A stretch of DNA of 64,000 bases from contig SIAP01000002.1 in NCBI GenBank assembly GCA_009691725.1, positions 62,001 through 126,000 of the forward strand, in the 5' to 3' direction. Within the stretch, counting starts at the first letter, position 1. Every line of letters begins with the position of its first letter. This stretch comes from Phycisphaerales bacterium (GTDB lineage: Bacteria; Planctomycetota; Phycisphaerae; Phycisphaerales; SM1A02). The notes beneath the pieces are model-generated. The model saw only the letters and a list, made by a program, of their open reading frames with translations. It had not been told where the DNA came from and made no database searches. A program made the position numbers and the translations under genes. Positions 9,049 through 18,111 of this stretch are shown here, piece after piece.

Positions 9049-10844
9049 CGACCCATTCCATGAAAACCCATCTTGCATTCTGCTGCACAACTCTGTTGAT
9101 CGCGACGGCACCGAGTTGGAGCCAAGCTGGGGGCGCGGGTGCGGGTGCGGACGCGAACTCCGATCCAAACATTCCACAAGAGCGGCTGATGAATGCAAAG
9201 ATCGAATCGGTTCTGCTCTATCAGGGGCGCGCCGCCATCACTCGAACGGAAATTGTGCAACTGACTCCAGGAGTGTGGAAGCTGCGCTTTGACTCCCTTC
9301 CGCCCACCATCCAACCAGACACGCTCGAAGCGAAGAGCAGTGCCGGTCGCATCCTGTCTGTCGATTTCTCTTCTCGACCAGTGGTCAATGCCTCTGCGAC
9401 ACCCGAAGCGATCGCACTTGACGGCGAGATCCGCACTTGGAATCAGGCGATCGCATCCACCGCAGATCAACAGGCTGGCCTGCAGAGTGAACTCAGGGTT
9501 GTGGAATCGGTGGGTGTCCGTGCGAGCACCGATGCCACGAAAGATGGCGGCACGCCGAAGCTCGATCTGCCCGCACTCGATGCGCAATTGACCTGGATGG
9601 CTGCGCAGCGCACTCGCATTTCGGCGCAGCTTCGGACCGCGACAGAACGAGGGGACGCTCTTCGCAAGGAACTCGCAGCGACACAAGCACGGCGCGATGC
9701 GCTTGGGAACAATTCGAAGACGATCCAATCAGCGGAAGTCCTCCTCGCCATGACCACCGACGAGAGCGTCAACCTACGACTCTCGTACCTCGTCACCGAC
9801 GCGCGATGGGAGCCGGTCTATGCACTTCGCGCATCACCCGATCGAAAGACCGTTGGGATTGAGTTCGACGCACTCGTCATCCAGAGTTCTGGCGAGGATT
9901 GGCAAGGTGTCCGACTCTCGCTCTCCACCGCGAAGCCATCGCGCGCCGCAAATCCCTCGGCCGTTGCGCCGTGGTTTGTGCATGTCGTCGGTCCAACAGT
10001 GCGCACGAGAGAGGTCCCCGCTTCGTCGGACGCTCGCATCGCCTACTCCATCGCGGCAGCGCCCAGCGACGACAAGACGGGAGCACCGCCCGAGGAGAGC
10101 GATTCTCCAAGCGATGCAGGACTCATGGAGAAGCGCAAGTCGCTGGCCCAGTCATTGAGCGAAGATGCTGTCTTCGGTGGCACAGGTCCCAGCGTGACCT
10201 ACACCATCGCACTTCCCTTTGACGCTTCGAGCGACAGTCAAGTTCGCCGTCGCGCGCGCATTGCAGCCTTTGATGCTTCGGCGAAGTTCGTCTATCAGAT
10301 TCAGCCTGTGGCGAGCGATGGTGCGTTCCTTCGAGCGACGCTGCAGAACACCAGTCCCTTTCAACTCTTGCCAGGACGAGCATCGGTTTTTGTGAACTCG
10401 GACTATGTGGGCTCCGCGCCATTCCTTGGCGCCACTCCAAATGGCGAGTTCGAGGCATTCTTCGGAGCCGATCCTGCCATCACGGTCCGACGGGAGCGCG
10501 TCAAACAAGAGGATCGGCAATCCGGGCTCTTCGGTGGTGGACTCGACACATTCTCCGATTACCGAACGACGATCCTCAACGGCACTGGTCGTGCGATCGA
10601 CATCGAACTGCTTGACCGCAGACCCGTGAGCATGACCGACCAAGTCGAAGTCTCCGTGCCGACGATGAGTACGCCACTCTCGACAGATCCCCAGTTCGTC
10701 TCAACCAAACTCCCTCAGGGCATCTTGAGATGGGATCTCTCCCTCTCACCAACGCCGCCGGGGAGCGAAGGGTCGATCATTCGATGGACGGTTTTAGTGA
10801 GTCGCTCCAAGGACATCGAACTCTCGCCGCTTCCACGGGAATAA
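9045..10844 (+). CDS. MuiA-like secreted protein (DUF4140/DUF4139), 599 aa
   Basis: An N-terminal Sec signal peptide (about residues 6-28, cleaved near SWSQA) precedes a DUF4140-like beta domain (about 50-110, with VLLYQGRAAITRTE). A coiled-coil-prone stretch follows (about 125-235), then a long DUF4139 beta domain with LRLSYLVTDARWEPVYALRA. Proteins of this layout are called mucoidy inhibitor A or Ssp1/hypothetical; their biochemical function is not established. It is probably periplasmic or surface-associated. The ATG at 9045 overlaps the GDH stop (ATGA), but the in-frame ATG at 9060 gives a cleaner signal peptide. Coupling of this envelope protein to GDH is unexpected and may only reflect shared transcription. 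Confidence 0.8.
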   Translation: MTTHSMKTHLAFCCTTLLIATAPSWSQAGGAGAGADANSDPNIPQERLMNAKIESVLLYQGRAAITRTEIVQLTPGVWKLRFDSLPPTIQPDTLEAKSSAGRILSVDFSSRPVVNASATPEAIALDGEIRTWNQAIASTADQQAGLQSELRVVESVGVRASTDATKDGGTPKLDLPALDAQLTWMAAQRTRISAQLRTATERGDALRKELAATQARRDALGNNSKTIQSAEVLLAMTTDESVNLRLSYLVTDARWEPVYALRASPDRKTVGIEFDALVIQSSGEDWQGVRLSLSTAKPSRAANPSAVAPWFVHVVGPTVRTREVPASSDARIAYSIAAAPSDDKTGAPPEESDSPSDAGLMEKRKSLAQSLSEDAVFGGTGPSVTYTIALPFDASSDSQVRRRARIAAFDASAKFVYQIQPVASDGAFLRATLQNTSPFQLLPGRASVFVNSDYVGSAPFLGATPNGEFEAFFGADPAITVRRERVKQEDRQSGLFGGGLDTFSDYRTTILNGTGRAIDIELLDRRPVSMTDQVEVSVPTMSTPLSTDPQFVSTKLPQGILRWDLSLSPTPPGSEGSIIRWTVLVSRSKDIELSPLPRE

Positions 10845-10931
10845 CAGGGCTCGGGAGGAGGCAGGTCTTCATCGACGCGCGCGCATGTCATATGCGATGG
10901 CGCGACCACAGCGAGACGGGCGCTCGCGCGA

Positions 10932-11924
10932 TCAAGTCCACCACGGAGTCGCCGGCGGTTCTTCGATAATCGCTTCCTTGAGAAATCGAACGGCGCGACG
11001 GAACCCCTCGTCGACGCTTAACAGCGCGTCCTCATGCTCGATCGAGAGGACATGGTCGTACCCCTGTCGACGCAACATCGAAACAAATGGCTTCCAGAAT
11101 TCATGGCCATGACCATCACCACATGTTCTGAAATTCCATGAGCGCGAATTCAGCGCGCTATATGGCCGTGCATCGAGGTAGCCATTGCGCGGTCCCTCGC
11201 TGCGATCCAATTCTGTGTCCTTGGCGTGCACATAGAAAAGGAGTCCCGCTTCACCGAGCATTTTCGCCGCAAGAATTGGATCGATCCCCTGCCAGAAAAA
11301 GTGCGATGGGTCGAGGTTCGCTCCCAAGTTCGCCTTCCCCTTGATCCCCGAAGCAGCCATTGCTCGACGGGATAGTTCGATGAGTGTGATCGGGTTGTAC
11401 GCACAGAATCCCGGATGACCTTCCCACGCGGTTCGCACCCCGTGTGACTTGCAGAGTTTGGCCGCAGCGGCCCAGTAGGGCACCAACACGTCATCCCACT
11501 GATAACGGAGAGTCTCTGGAAAGTCGCTCGGCCACGGACAGGTCACCCAATTGGGAGTCTTGTCGCCCTTGGCGCCACCGGGGCAACCAGAAAAGGTGAT
11601 CACGATGTCTGTGCCCAACTTCGGTGCCAACTTCACTGCGGTGACATATGCATCGTGATGGACCCGCGCGAGCGCACGATCCGGATGCACCGCGTTGCCG
11701 TGCACCGCAAGTCCAGAAAGTTCCAACCCATGATCTTTCAGGAGCGACTTGATTCGATCCTGTTTCCGGGCATCAGAAAGCACGCGCGCCGGCTCAAAAA
11801 ATGGCTTCCCAGGGTATGCGCCAACGGGAAGTTCGATGGCGCCGAGTCCCTGCTCTGCACACACGCGTACCACTTCCTCGAGTGTCCGACCAGAGAAGAG
11901 CGCAGACATGATTCCAAGTTTCAT
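10932..11924 (-). CDS. Sugar phosphate isomerase/epimerase (AP-endonuclease-2-like TIM barrel)
   Basis: 330 residues from ATG at 11924 (MKLGIMSALF). An upstream open frame runs to 12149, but it lies under the divergent gene and reads tandem repeats, so it is not used. The xylose isomerase-like TIM barrel has a plausible metal-binding set: Glu168 (AWEGHPG), Asp205/His208 (NLDPSH), His233 (YVHAKD) and Glu296 (SIEHED). This is the pattern of myo-inositol/keto-sugar isomerases, epimerases and IolE/IolI/Hyi-type enzymes. The substrate cannot be told from sequence. It is cytoplasmic with no signal peptide, and monocistronic, convergent with the MuiA-like gene and divergent from the repeat-containing protein at 11961. 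Confidence 0.85.
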   Translation of the reverse strand: MKLGIMSALFSGRTLEEVVRVCAEQGLGAIELPVGAYPGKPFFEPARVLSDARKQDRIKSLLKDHGLELSGLAVHGNAVHPDRALARVHHDAYVTAVKLAPKLGTDIVITFSGCPGGAKGDKTPNWVTCPWPSDFPETLRYQWDDVLVPYWAAAAKLCKSHGVRTAWEGHPGFCAYNPITLIELSRRAMAASGIKGKANLGANLDPSHFFWQGIDPILAAKMLGEAGLLFYVHAKDTELDRSEGPRNGYLDARPYSALNSRSWNFRTCGDGHGHEFWKPFVSMLRRQGYDHVLSIEHEDALLSVDEGFRRAVRFLKEAIIEEPPATPWWT

Positions 11925-11944
11925 AGTGGAGTGAGCGTATCTCG

Positions 11945-11950
11945 TACACT
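11945..11950 (+). promoter_or_regulatory. Candidate -10 box (TACACT) for a leaderless transcript
   Basis: TACACT ends 10 nt before the ATG at 11961. The intervening bases contain no usable Shine-Dalgarno sequence, so transcription would begin at or very near the start codon. The same arrangement recurs at 26807, 44207 and 48883. No clear -35 hexamer is visible. Confidence 0.45.
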
Positions 11951-11960
11951 CGAAACGGAA

Positions 11961-13517
11961 ATGTTCAGATTGCAATTCCAAGTCAGCATGACGCTCCTCG
12001 CTGCCCTGATCTGCGGTGGGTTGGCTGCATCGAACCATGGAATCGCGGCCGATCCGCCAGCGCAGTCCCCGCCCGTTGAACCAGCGCCGACTCCGGAGCA
12101 AGCTCCAGCGCCGACTCCGGAGCAAGCTCCAGCGCCGACTCCGGAGCAAGCTCCAGCGCCGACTCCAGAACCGACATCCATCCAGGAGAGTGCGGCACCA
12201 ACCACAACCGCAGTTGCGAAGTCAAGGCGTGTCCATCTGATCGTCAACCAGAAACACGAGGCCGGTGGGACGGTTGTCTATGAAGACGAACAATCGATTT
12301 CGATCGAGCGCGATGGCAAGCGAACCGACTTCAAGAAGGACGCAGTCCTTGACATCATCGAACTGCTCGATGCGCCTCCGCAGACGCCGGTGGTCATTTT
12401 CTGTCGCGATGGACGCACCATGCGAGTCCAATTGCTCGCAGACGACTTTGATTCAGTGCGATACGCAACGGGACGCGCCGAACGATCCATTCCACGGTCC
12501 AACGTTTATCGAGTGGGCTTGGTGATCCCATTCGAGGAGCGGTACCGCGCACTCAAAGACTCGATCCATCCCGACGACTATGCCCGCCGCCTCGCCCTCT
12601 GTGATTGGCTGATGCAGGAGAGGAGATATCCCCAAGCGCATTCCGAACTCGTGGCGCTCGTGATGGAATCCAAGCTCCCAGAGGCCGTCGCGCTCCTCAA
12701 GCGAGTCGAAGCTCAACTCAAGTTGGTCGCTGCACGGAAGGCCCCCGTTGAGACCGGTGCTGGCGAGACCGTTCCGACTGGCGCAGATTCCATCACCACG
12801 CGCCCACTTCCCACACGGCTGCTCACGCTGGAAGAGGTCAATCTCATTCGTGTCTATGAAATCGATTTCGACAATCCACCGAGAGTCGTCATCGATCATG
12901 CGGATGCGCGAGCGCTCCTCGAAGAGTTCAGTGCGAATCCGCACGTGCCATCCGATGCCGCTCGTCGAAATGCGTTGGTCGATGGGGATCCGATGCTGAT
13001 GGTTCGTCTCGCATTCGGCCTCAAGGCGCGCGACTTTTATTCAAAGATTCAGGTGATCACAGAACCCGCCACGCTTGGTCAATTCCGAAAATCTGTTCAC
13101 GACGGGTGGCTGATCCCCAACTGCGCAACAAGTCGATGCCACGGAGGCGCCGATGCAGGCAAGTTCTTCCTCTTTGCGAGTGAACGCGGCTCTGAACGCG
13201 TCCGTTACACAAATCTCTTGAACATCCTGCTTGGAACATCCGCGGACCGCCCGCTTGTCAACTTCGCAGATGCCGCACAATCTGTGCTGGTGCAGTACGC
13301 GCTGCCGGTCGATGAAGCGCAACTGCCTCATCCAACTGTCGCGGGGTGGCGTCCAGTGCTTGGAAAGAAACTCAATCCAGAGCGGCTCCGTGAAACCCTC
13401 GCATGGATCAAGTCGATGTACCAACCGAGGCCGATCTACCCCATCGAGTACCAACCCCCTGATTTGCGCCCTCCAACACCCGGAAGTGATGCCGATCTGG
13501 ATGAGCCATCGCGCTAG
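11961..13517 (+). CDS. Secreted protein with PAPTPEQA repeats and possible CX4CH haem motif
   Basis: 518 residues. A signal peptide (about 1-30, ending near GIAA) is followed by a Pro/Ala-rich linker made of three exact eight-residue repeats (about 41-64) plus a partial copy. Next comes a beta domain of about 80 residues (VHLIVNQKHEAGGTVVYEDE), a helical middle and a C-terminal domain with PNCATSRCHGG. The C388-x4-C393-H394 spacing can bind c-type haem in some cytochromes, and short CxxxCH-like motifs are common in planctomycete secreted proteins, but haem binding here is an inference. The function is unknown. The start at 11961 is chosen because it begins the signal peptide and follows TACACT by 10 nt; a further in-frame ATG is at 11988. 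Confidence 0.75.
   Translation: MFRLQFQVSMTLLAALICGGLAASNHGIAADPPAQSPPVEPAPTPEQAPAPTPEQAPAPTPEQAPAPTPEPTSIQESAAPTTTAVAKSRRVHLIVNQKHEAGGTVVYEDEQSISIERDGKRTDFKKDAVLDIIELLDAPPQTPVVIFCRDGRTMRVQLLADDFDSVRYATGRAERSIPRSNVYRVGLVIPFEERYRALKDSIHPDDYARRLALCDWLMQERRYPQAHSELVALVMESKLPEAVALLKRVEAQLKLVAARKAPVETGAGETVPTGADSITTRPLPTRLLTLEEVNLIRVYEIDFDNPPRVVIDHADARALLEEFSANPHVPSDAARRNALVDGDPMLMVRLAFGLKARDFYSKIQVITEPATLGQFRKSVHDGWLIPNCATSRCHGGADAGKFFLFASERGSERVRYTNLLNILLGTSADRPLVNFADAAQSVLVQYALPVDEAQLPHPTVAGWRPVLGKKLNPERLRETLAWIKSMYQPRPIYPIEYQPPDLRPPTPGSDADLDEPSR
12081..12169 (+). repeat. 24-bp tandem repeat in coding sequence (3 exact copies plus partial)
   Basis: Three identical 24-bp units occupy 12081-12104, 12105-12128 and 12129-12152, and a 17-bp partial copy follows. 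Each unit adds eight residues (PAPTPEQA) to an extracytoplasmic linker. Identity at the DNA level suggests recent expansion by slippage or recombination. Confidence 0.95.
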
Positions 13518-13599
13518 TGCGCCGCTGCGACTCTTTGCGTATTCTTTGGAATCAATCATTCGGCTTCACTTCATTGACAGCACTCTTGACACACAGACC

Positions 13600-15570
13600 A
13601 TGACACGAAACACACTTTGCGCGCTCTCGTCGCTCTCTCTCCTGCTCACCCTCTGTGGTTGCGAGGATCCAAAGGTCGCACTCCGCGCTGCGGCAGAAGT
13701 TCAAATCAGAGAAGCGGGGATCGAGATCGCGCTCAACGCCAAGAACGCAAGCGTGGACCGAGTTGCTGCAGCGGAGTCTCTTCGCATGGCGGGCGCACGC
13801 TTGAGTGGACTGACTGGAGCGACGATGCCGCAGGAAGAAGCTGCAGCAAGCCTCGTCGCGACTGCCACGACGCAGGCAGCTGCGCTCGAGATCGGTCACG
13901 CGGACCAACTCGCGAGCGAGAATCATTCGGTCCGTTCGCTTGCGCATGCTCTCCTCCATGTCCTTGCAAACCTCGACGCATTCGCTGCGGCGCAGCGCAA
14001 TTCCGGGCTCGCCAAGGCGCAAGAGCAATTGACTCCACAGCTCGCCGACGCATCGAGTGAACAAGACGTTGTGAATGCTCGCCAAGTCGAATTCGCGAGC
14101 GCAGTTGCGGCGCTGCGGGCTGAACACCAACGAGCGCTTTCAGAAGCGCAACGACTTGCGGCAGAAGCCGAAGAGATTCGACTTCGAGGTGTCATTGCTC
14201 CGTGGAACGAAATCACGGTCATCGCCGTTGAGGCAGGGTCGAAACGCGACGAAGCGCGCGTGCACGAGACATTGTCTGCGCTCGCCGAATCTGCAGTCGC
14301 CCATGGCGAGTCTGTCCAGCGCGTGCAATCGAGCGAAGCGACTGGAGCATCGACTCGAGTGCAGGCAATTCAGTCGGCGATTGGCAGTCTCGATCGTCTC
14401 GTTGCGATTCATTCATCATCAGCGACTGATCTGGAGAGCCGCGCCGAGGCACTCCGTGCGTCGATCCGTGATCTCACCAAGAGAGCGGATCCACAAGAGA
14501 ACAAGGATCTCGTGGGTTGCTATGAACGTGCGTTGGGGGATCTCGACGCCGCCGACACAGCTGCGCGCCGAGCGGGTGAGAACACCGTGCAATTCACAGT
14601 CGCAGCCGCGCGCGCTCGAGCCCTGCTCTCACGGGGCGAGGGTGAATTCCAACAGGCACTGCTGCTGCACGCGCTGGCATCGGGTGGCTTGTTTGCTGGA
14701 TCGCAGAACGATGATTCGGCGAGTGCCGCAGCGTGGCTCAAACAAGCGCAAGCATCAACACAGTCTGCGATCGATGTCTACACGGAACTCGGTCAGGCAC
14801 TGTCGACGGGAATTGGCACCGGACGCGCCAGCAGCAACAACGCGCGCCAATCGTTCGCGCTCGCAGTTGAGCGTTCGCTCAAGTCCATCCGAATGCCCTC
14901 TTTCGATACCGCCGCCGCGCCCACTGAGATCGAACAGGACGCACAACCATCGCCTGCCGCGCCTGAAGATTCGCCTGCGGATGAAGTTGCTGAGACCCCC
15001 ACTGCCTCTGCTGGTCCCCCGTTCGACACAGTCGAAGAACTTGCTGCGTTTCTGACGGACTCTGGTCGCGATCCAGAACTGGGACTGCGGATGGACGAGA
15101 TCCTTGTCGCCGAGACTCCAGAGGGCGAATCACTGAAGTCGATGGCATTTGGTACCGCGCGAGCAATTGCGGCTCTGCAGATCGCCATGAAGGAGGAGTT
15201 TGGCAACTCGGATCTGGGTCCCATCTCGAGATTTGCAAGTGCCCAAGCGACTGCAACGGTCGAGGATGCGACCGACGACACTGCCACGATTTCGATCGGT
15301 GGTGCGACCGGTTCGATCTCGTTCGCTGCGATCCGCATCGATTCGCAGTGGAAACTGGACCTCGATCAGACATCCCAGAAGATGGCCCCACAAATGCGCG
15401 CCCAGATCGAGATGGCTGGTGCAATGCTCGTCGGACTCAGCGAGACGATTGTCCACGTGACCGAATCAATCGAGAGCGGAGAGATCAAGAGTGCGAAGGA
15501 AGTGCAAGCAACGCTGATGCAGGCACTTCAGAAGATGATGATGGGTGGCGGGATGCCTTCGCCCAACTAG
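13600..15570 (+). CDS. Large alanine-rich lipoprotein, 656 aa, function unknown
   Basis: Starts at ATG 13600 with a lipoprotein signal: a hydrophobic stretch ending LCGC with Cys21 as the predicted lipidation site. An open frame continues upstream into the previous gene but is not supported. The mature part is strongly alpha-helical and Ala/Glu/Arg-rich with many heptad-like stretches (about residues 40-400), suggesting coiled coils. An acidic Pro/Ala-rich linker (about 435-475) then precedes a small C-terminal domain (about 480-650) with alternating beta strands. I do not recognise a named family. It may be an envelope structural or scaffold protein. The gene is separate from its upstream neighbour by 82 bp and its stop shares CTAG with the convergent queG gene. 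Confidence 0.75.
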   Translation: MTRNTLCALSSLSLLLTLCGCEDPKVALRAAAEVQIREAGIEIALNAKNASVDRVAAAESLRMAGARLSGLTGATMPQEEAAASLVATATTQAAALEIGHADQLASENHSVRSLAHALLHVLANLDAFAAAQRNSGLAKAQEQLTPQLADASSEQDVVNARQVEFASAVAALRAEHQRALSEAQRLAAEAEEIRLRGVIAPWNEITVIAVEAGSKRDEARVHETLSALAESAVAHGESVQRVQSSEATGASTRVQAIQSAIGSLDRLVAIHSSSATDLESRAEALRASIRDLTKRADPQENKDLVGCYERALGDLDAADTAARRAGENTVQFTVAAARARALLSRGEGEFQQALLLHALASGGLFAGSQNDDSASAAAWLKQAQASTQSAIDVYTELGQALSTGIGTGRASSNNARQSFALAVERSLKSIRMPSFDTAAAPTEIEQDAQPSPAAPEDSPADEVAETPTASAGPPFDTVEELAAFLTDSGRDPELGLRMDEILVAETPEGESLKSMAFGTARAIAALQIAMKEEFGNSDLGPISRFASAQATATVEDATDDTATISIGGATGSISFAAIRIDSQWKLDLDQTSQKMAPQMRAQIEMAGAMLVGLSETIVHVTESIESGEIKSAKEVQATLMQALQKMMMGGGMPSPN

Positions 15571-16706
15571 CCTTCGAGCCTCGCAACAACCGTCTGCGCC
15601 GCATGACGAACGACGGGTGATTCATCGACGTCAGCTGCGATCGCGCGAATCATCTGTTCCAGAGTGGGATCATCAGTTCGTTCAAGCACTTCGAGTGCGC
15701 ACCAGACGGCATTGCGCCTCGCGTGCGCAGCCTGCACTCGGTTTAGCGCACTTGGACCAAACGCAGCTCGCCGTTTCAGTTCGTCCCATCCCAGCACGTC
15801 GACAAGTGAAAATGACCCATTGCGACCGTCGTACTCATGATGAAATCCAATTCGACGGGAGACTCGCGTCGGCTGATTGTGGGGACAGACTTCCTGACAG
15901 ATATCGCAGCCAAAGATCCAGTCGCCCGCCTTTGACGCAATCGCCGGGTCGACCCACTCCCGATTCTCGATCGTGACTGCGCTGATGCACTTCGAGCCAT
16001 CCACGGACCACGGGGTGATCGCCTGTGTGGGACAGGCATCGATGCAGCGCGTGCAGGATCCGCAGGGGTCTTCTGCAAGCCCTGCAATGGGATCTGTTGC
16101 GCGCAACCGCACAGTCGTGACGTAACACGCCAGCAGGACCCACGAACCAAGCCGCGGAAGAATGAGCAGCGTGTGCTTGCCGCATCGACCAAGACCAGCG
16201 CGCTCGGCCATCTCGCGCTCCATCAATGGCTCGATGTCACAACACACCTTTCCACGACACTCAACCAGTACCGATTCCATCTCGCGTTGCATGCGTCGAA
16301 GTCGTTTCTTGATGCGTCGGTGATAATCGCGTCCCCGCGCATAGCGCGCAGTTCGCCCTGCCGCTGACACGGCACCAGTTGACTCGTCGGTGATCACTGC
16401 AGGTCGACGATCTGGTTGACCATCGTGATATCGATCCGCAACCACCACAATGCTTTGCGCGCCTGCGACGAGTTTCGTCGGATCGAGCCGCACCTCGATG
16501 TTGCTGCTCATCCACTCCATCGCACCATGCTTGTGACCTTGGAGCCATGCGTGCAACGCCGCTCCTCGGCTACTCGGCGAGGCATCGCAGATACCAACCG
16601 CGGCAAATCCGAGCGAACGACCACGCTGCATCACCCACGCCGAAAGTCCCTCTGAATCCCGTGGATTCCGCGGGCAGTTGTTGTCAGGCGCCTGATGGGG
16701 TTCCAT
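15567..16706 (-). CDS. queG: Epoxyqueuosine reductase QueG
   Basis: 379 residues from ATG at 16706, which begins one base after the hpnE stop; the longer upstream frame runs inside hpnE. QueG reduces epoxyqueuosine to queuosine in tRNA anticodons using cobalamin and two [4Fe-4S] clusters. The two ferredoxin-like cysteine sets are clear: DPCGSCTRCIDACP near residue 215 and FGCDICQEVCPHN near 264-276. The N-terminal domain has GFAAVGICDA and a DYH-type RYARGRDYHRRIKKRL segment. A short HEAT-like helical tail ends the protein, and the length matches the family (350-390 aa). It is the fourth gene of hpnC-hpnD-hpnE-queG, with no biochemical link to squalene that I know of. The stop shares CTAG with the convergent lipoprotein gene. 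Confidence 0.92.
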   Translation of the reverse strand: MEPHQAPDNNCPRNPRDSEGLSAWVMQRGRSLGFAAVGICDASPSSRGAALHAWLQGHKHGAMEWMSSNIEVRLDPTKLVAGAQSIVVVADRYHDGQPDRRPAVITDESTGAVSAAGRTARYARGRDYHRRIKKRLRRMQREMESVLVECRGKVCCDIEPLMEREMAERAGLGRCGKHTLLILPRLGSWVLLACYVTTVRLRATDPIAGLAEDPCGSCTRCIDACPTQAITPWSVDGSKCISAVTIENREWVDPAIASKAGDWIFGCDICQEVCPHNQPTRVSRRIGFHHEYDGRNGSFSLVDVLGWDELKRRAAFGPSALNRVQAAHARRNAVWCALEVLERTDDPTLEQMIRAIAADVDESPVVRHAAQTVVARLEG

Positions 16707-16707
16707 T

Positions 16708-18111
16708 TCAGAGCCCAAGCAGCCGCGACAGCCACGCAGCTGGAACATCGCGCACGATTCCAGCACTCCGTTGTCCAGTCCTCCCCTGCACTCCCTGCGC
16801 TGCGAGATAGCCACTTCGAACAGCCCCTTCCATCGTGGCTGGCCATCCCGTGTCGCACCAGTCTCCACAGAGAAAGAGATTGTCGATTCCGCCACGCAGA
16901 CCATCGGGTGTCGCAGAGGGACGGATCGCGTCAATGCCTGGAGTACACGCAAAGGTCGCACGCTTTTCCTTGACGGATCGCACCGCGATCGGTTCGAGTC
17001 CACGCGACGGGGGAATTGCCCAATTGATATCTGCCATCACCCGCCGCTGAATCTCGCGCTCATCCAATTCCATCCACGTGTCCGCACCGCTGATCACTGC
17101 GTGCAGATGCGTTCGCCCTTGAGAATCCGTTCCCTTATTGAAAATCCACTGCGTGTCCCGACCTGGAAGAACGAGGTGATCAAGGGTCATGATGGGATGC
17201 GAGAAGAAGAGATGCACTCCGACGATCGGGCTGAAACGAAACTCGTCCAGTCGCGCAAGGCGGCCATCCGCAGCCTTCATGGTGGCTGAACAGACTTTGG
17301 AGAGTCGATCGGGAGGTATCGCAGCAATCACCGCCGACCCCTCAACCATGCCCTCATCTGTGACAACTCCCACGACACGTTGTCCGTCGTACGAAAATGC
17401 CAGTGCGCTCACACCGGTGCGCACCACTCCTCCAGATCCTTCAAGAATGGCGGCCGCAGGGTCGTAGAGGGACGCGAGCGGCACCGTCGCAAGACCCATC
17501 ACGGGACTCCATCGATCCTGCAAGAACCCCTGTTGAAAAACGAGCATGGCGTGGAACGCATCGCAGTGCTGCGACCCAATGTTGCACGCACTGATGATGA
17601 TGGGTTCCCAGAACAACCGACGTGCGTCTGCCGTCTGCTGCGTCTCATGCAGAAAGGCTTCAAATGCACGGCCTCTCCACCGTGCACGCCCGTCCTGCCC
17701 AAGACGAATGAGTCGCCACATGGCGCGGGCGATTCCGCGCTTGTCAGCTATCGAGAGCAGTTTCATCCGAATGAACCCGCCGGTGAAATGCGCTGGCGCC
17801 GGAAACAACCCAGGGGACATCGCATCGGGATCGTGTGGTGGATTCGCCCACCAGATCGTTGGATGCCATCGAATGCAACCCAGGACGCCCAGCCGGTCGT
17901 AGAGGTCCAACAGATTTGTGCAACTTCCCATCACGACATGCTGACAGTTGTCCAGGACCTCTCCGCTGCGCGGATCAGTAAAACTCGTCGCGCGTCCGCC
18001 GAGTTTCTTGCGCGACTCGAGCAATGTCACGGGGATTCCCGCATCCGCAAGACGCAGCGCCGCAGCGATGCCAGCGAGACCGCCTCCCACCACGATCACG
18101 GGGGAAGTCAC
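16708..18111 (-). CDS. hpnE: Squalene-associated FAD-dependent desaturase HpnE
   Basis: 467 residues. The start is taken as GTG at 18111 because it shares a GTGA overlap with the hpnD stop and leads straight into the dinucleotide-binding motif VIVVGGGLAGIAAALRL (residues 5-21). The longer frame to 18267 reads inside hpnD. This is an amine-oxidase/phytoene-desaturase fold flavoprotein: FAD-binding beta-alpha-beta, then KLGGRATSF, and a C-terminal DNLFLCGDWCDTGWPATMEGA, the second FAD-contact motif. In the three-enzyme route HpnE reduces hydroxysqualene, made by HpnC, to squalene. It is cytoplasmic or membrane-associated. Coupling to hpnD upstream and to queG downstream (one-base gap) indicates a single transcript. 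Confidence 0.92.
   Translation of the reverse strand: MTSPVIVVGGGLAGIAAALRLADAGIPVTLLESRKKLGGRATSFTDPRSGEVLDNCQHVVMGSCTNLLDLYDRLGVLGCIRWHPTIWWANPPHDPDAMSPGLFPAPAHFTGGFIRMKLLSIADKRGIARAMWRLIRLGQDGRARWRGRAFEAFLHETQQTADARRLFWEPIIISACNIGSQHCDAFHAMLVFQQGFLQDRWSPVMGLATVPLASLYDPAAAILEGSGGVVRTGVSALAFSYDGQRVVGVVTDEGMVEGSAVIAAIPPDRLSKVCSATMKAADGRLARLDEFRFSPIVGVHLFFSHPIMTLDHLVLPGRDTQWIFNKGTDSQGRTHLHAVISGADTWMELDEREIQRRVMADINWAIPPSRGLEPIAVRSVKEKRATFACTPGIDAIRPSATPDGLRGGIDNLFLCGDWCDTGWPATMEGAVRSGYLAAQGVQGRTGQRSAGIVRDVPAAWLSRLLGL

Noticed and set aside
11655-11960. N-terminal extension of the repeat-containing secreted protein
   Set aside because: It lies antisense to the sugar isomerase and would hide the signal peptide starting at 11961.
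11925-12149. N-terminal extension of the sugar isomerase frame
   Set aside because: It reads the complementary strand of the tandem repeat of the divergent gene (SRRW repeats) and is followed by a typical start at 11924.
13231-13599. N-terminal extension of the large lipoprotein
   Set aside because: It runs out of frame over the previous gene; a lipoprotein signal begins at 13600.
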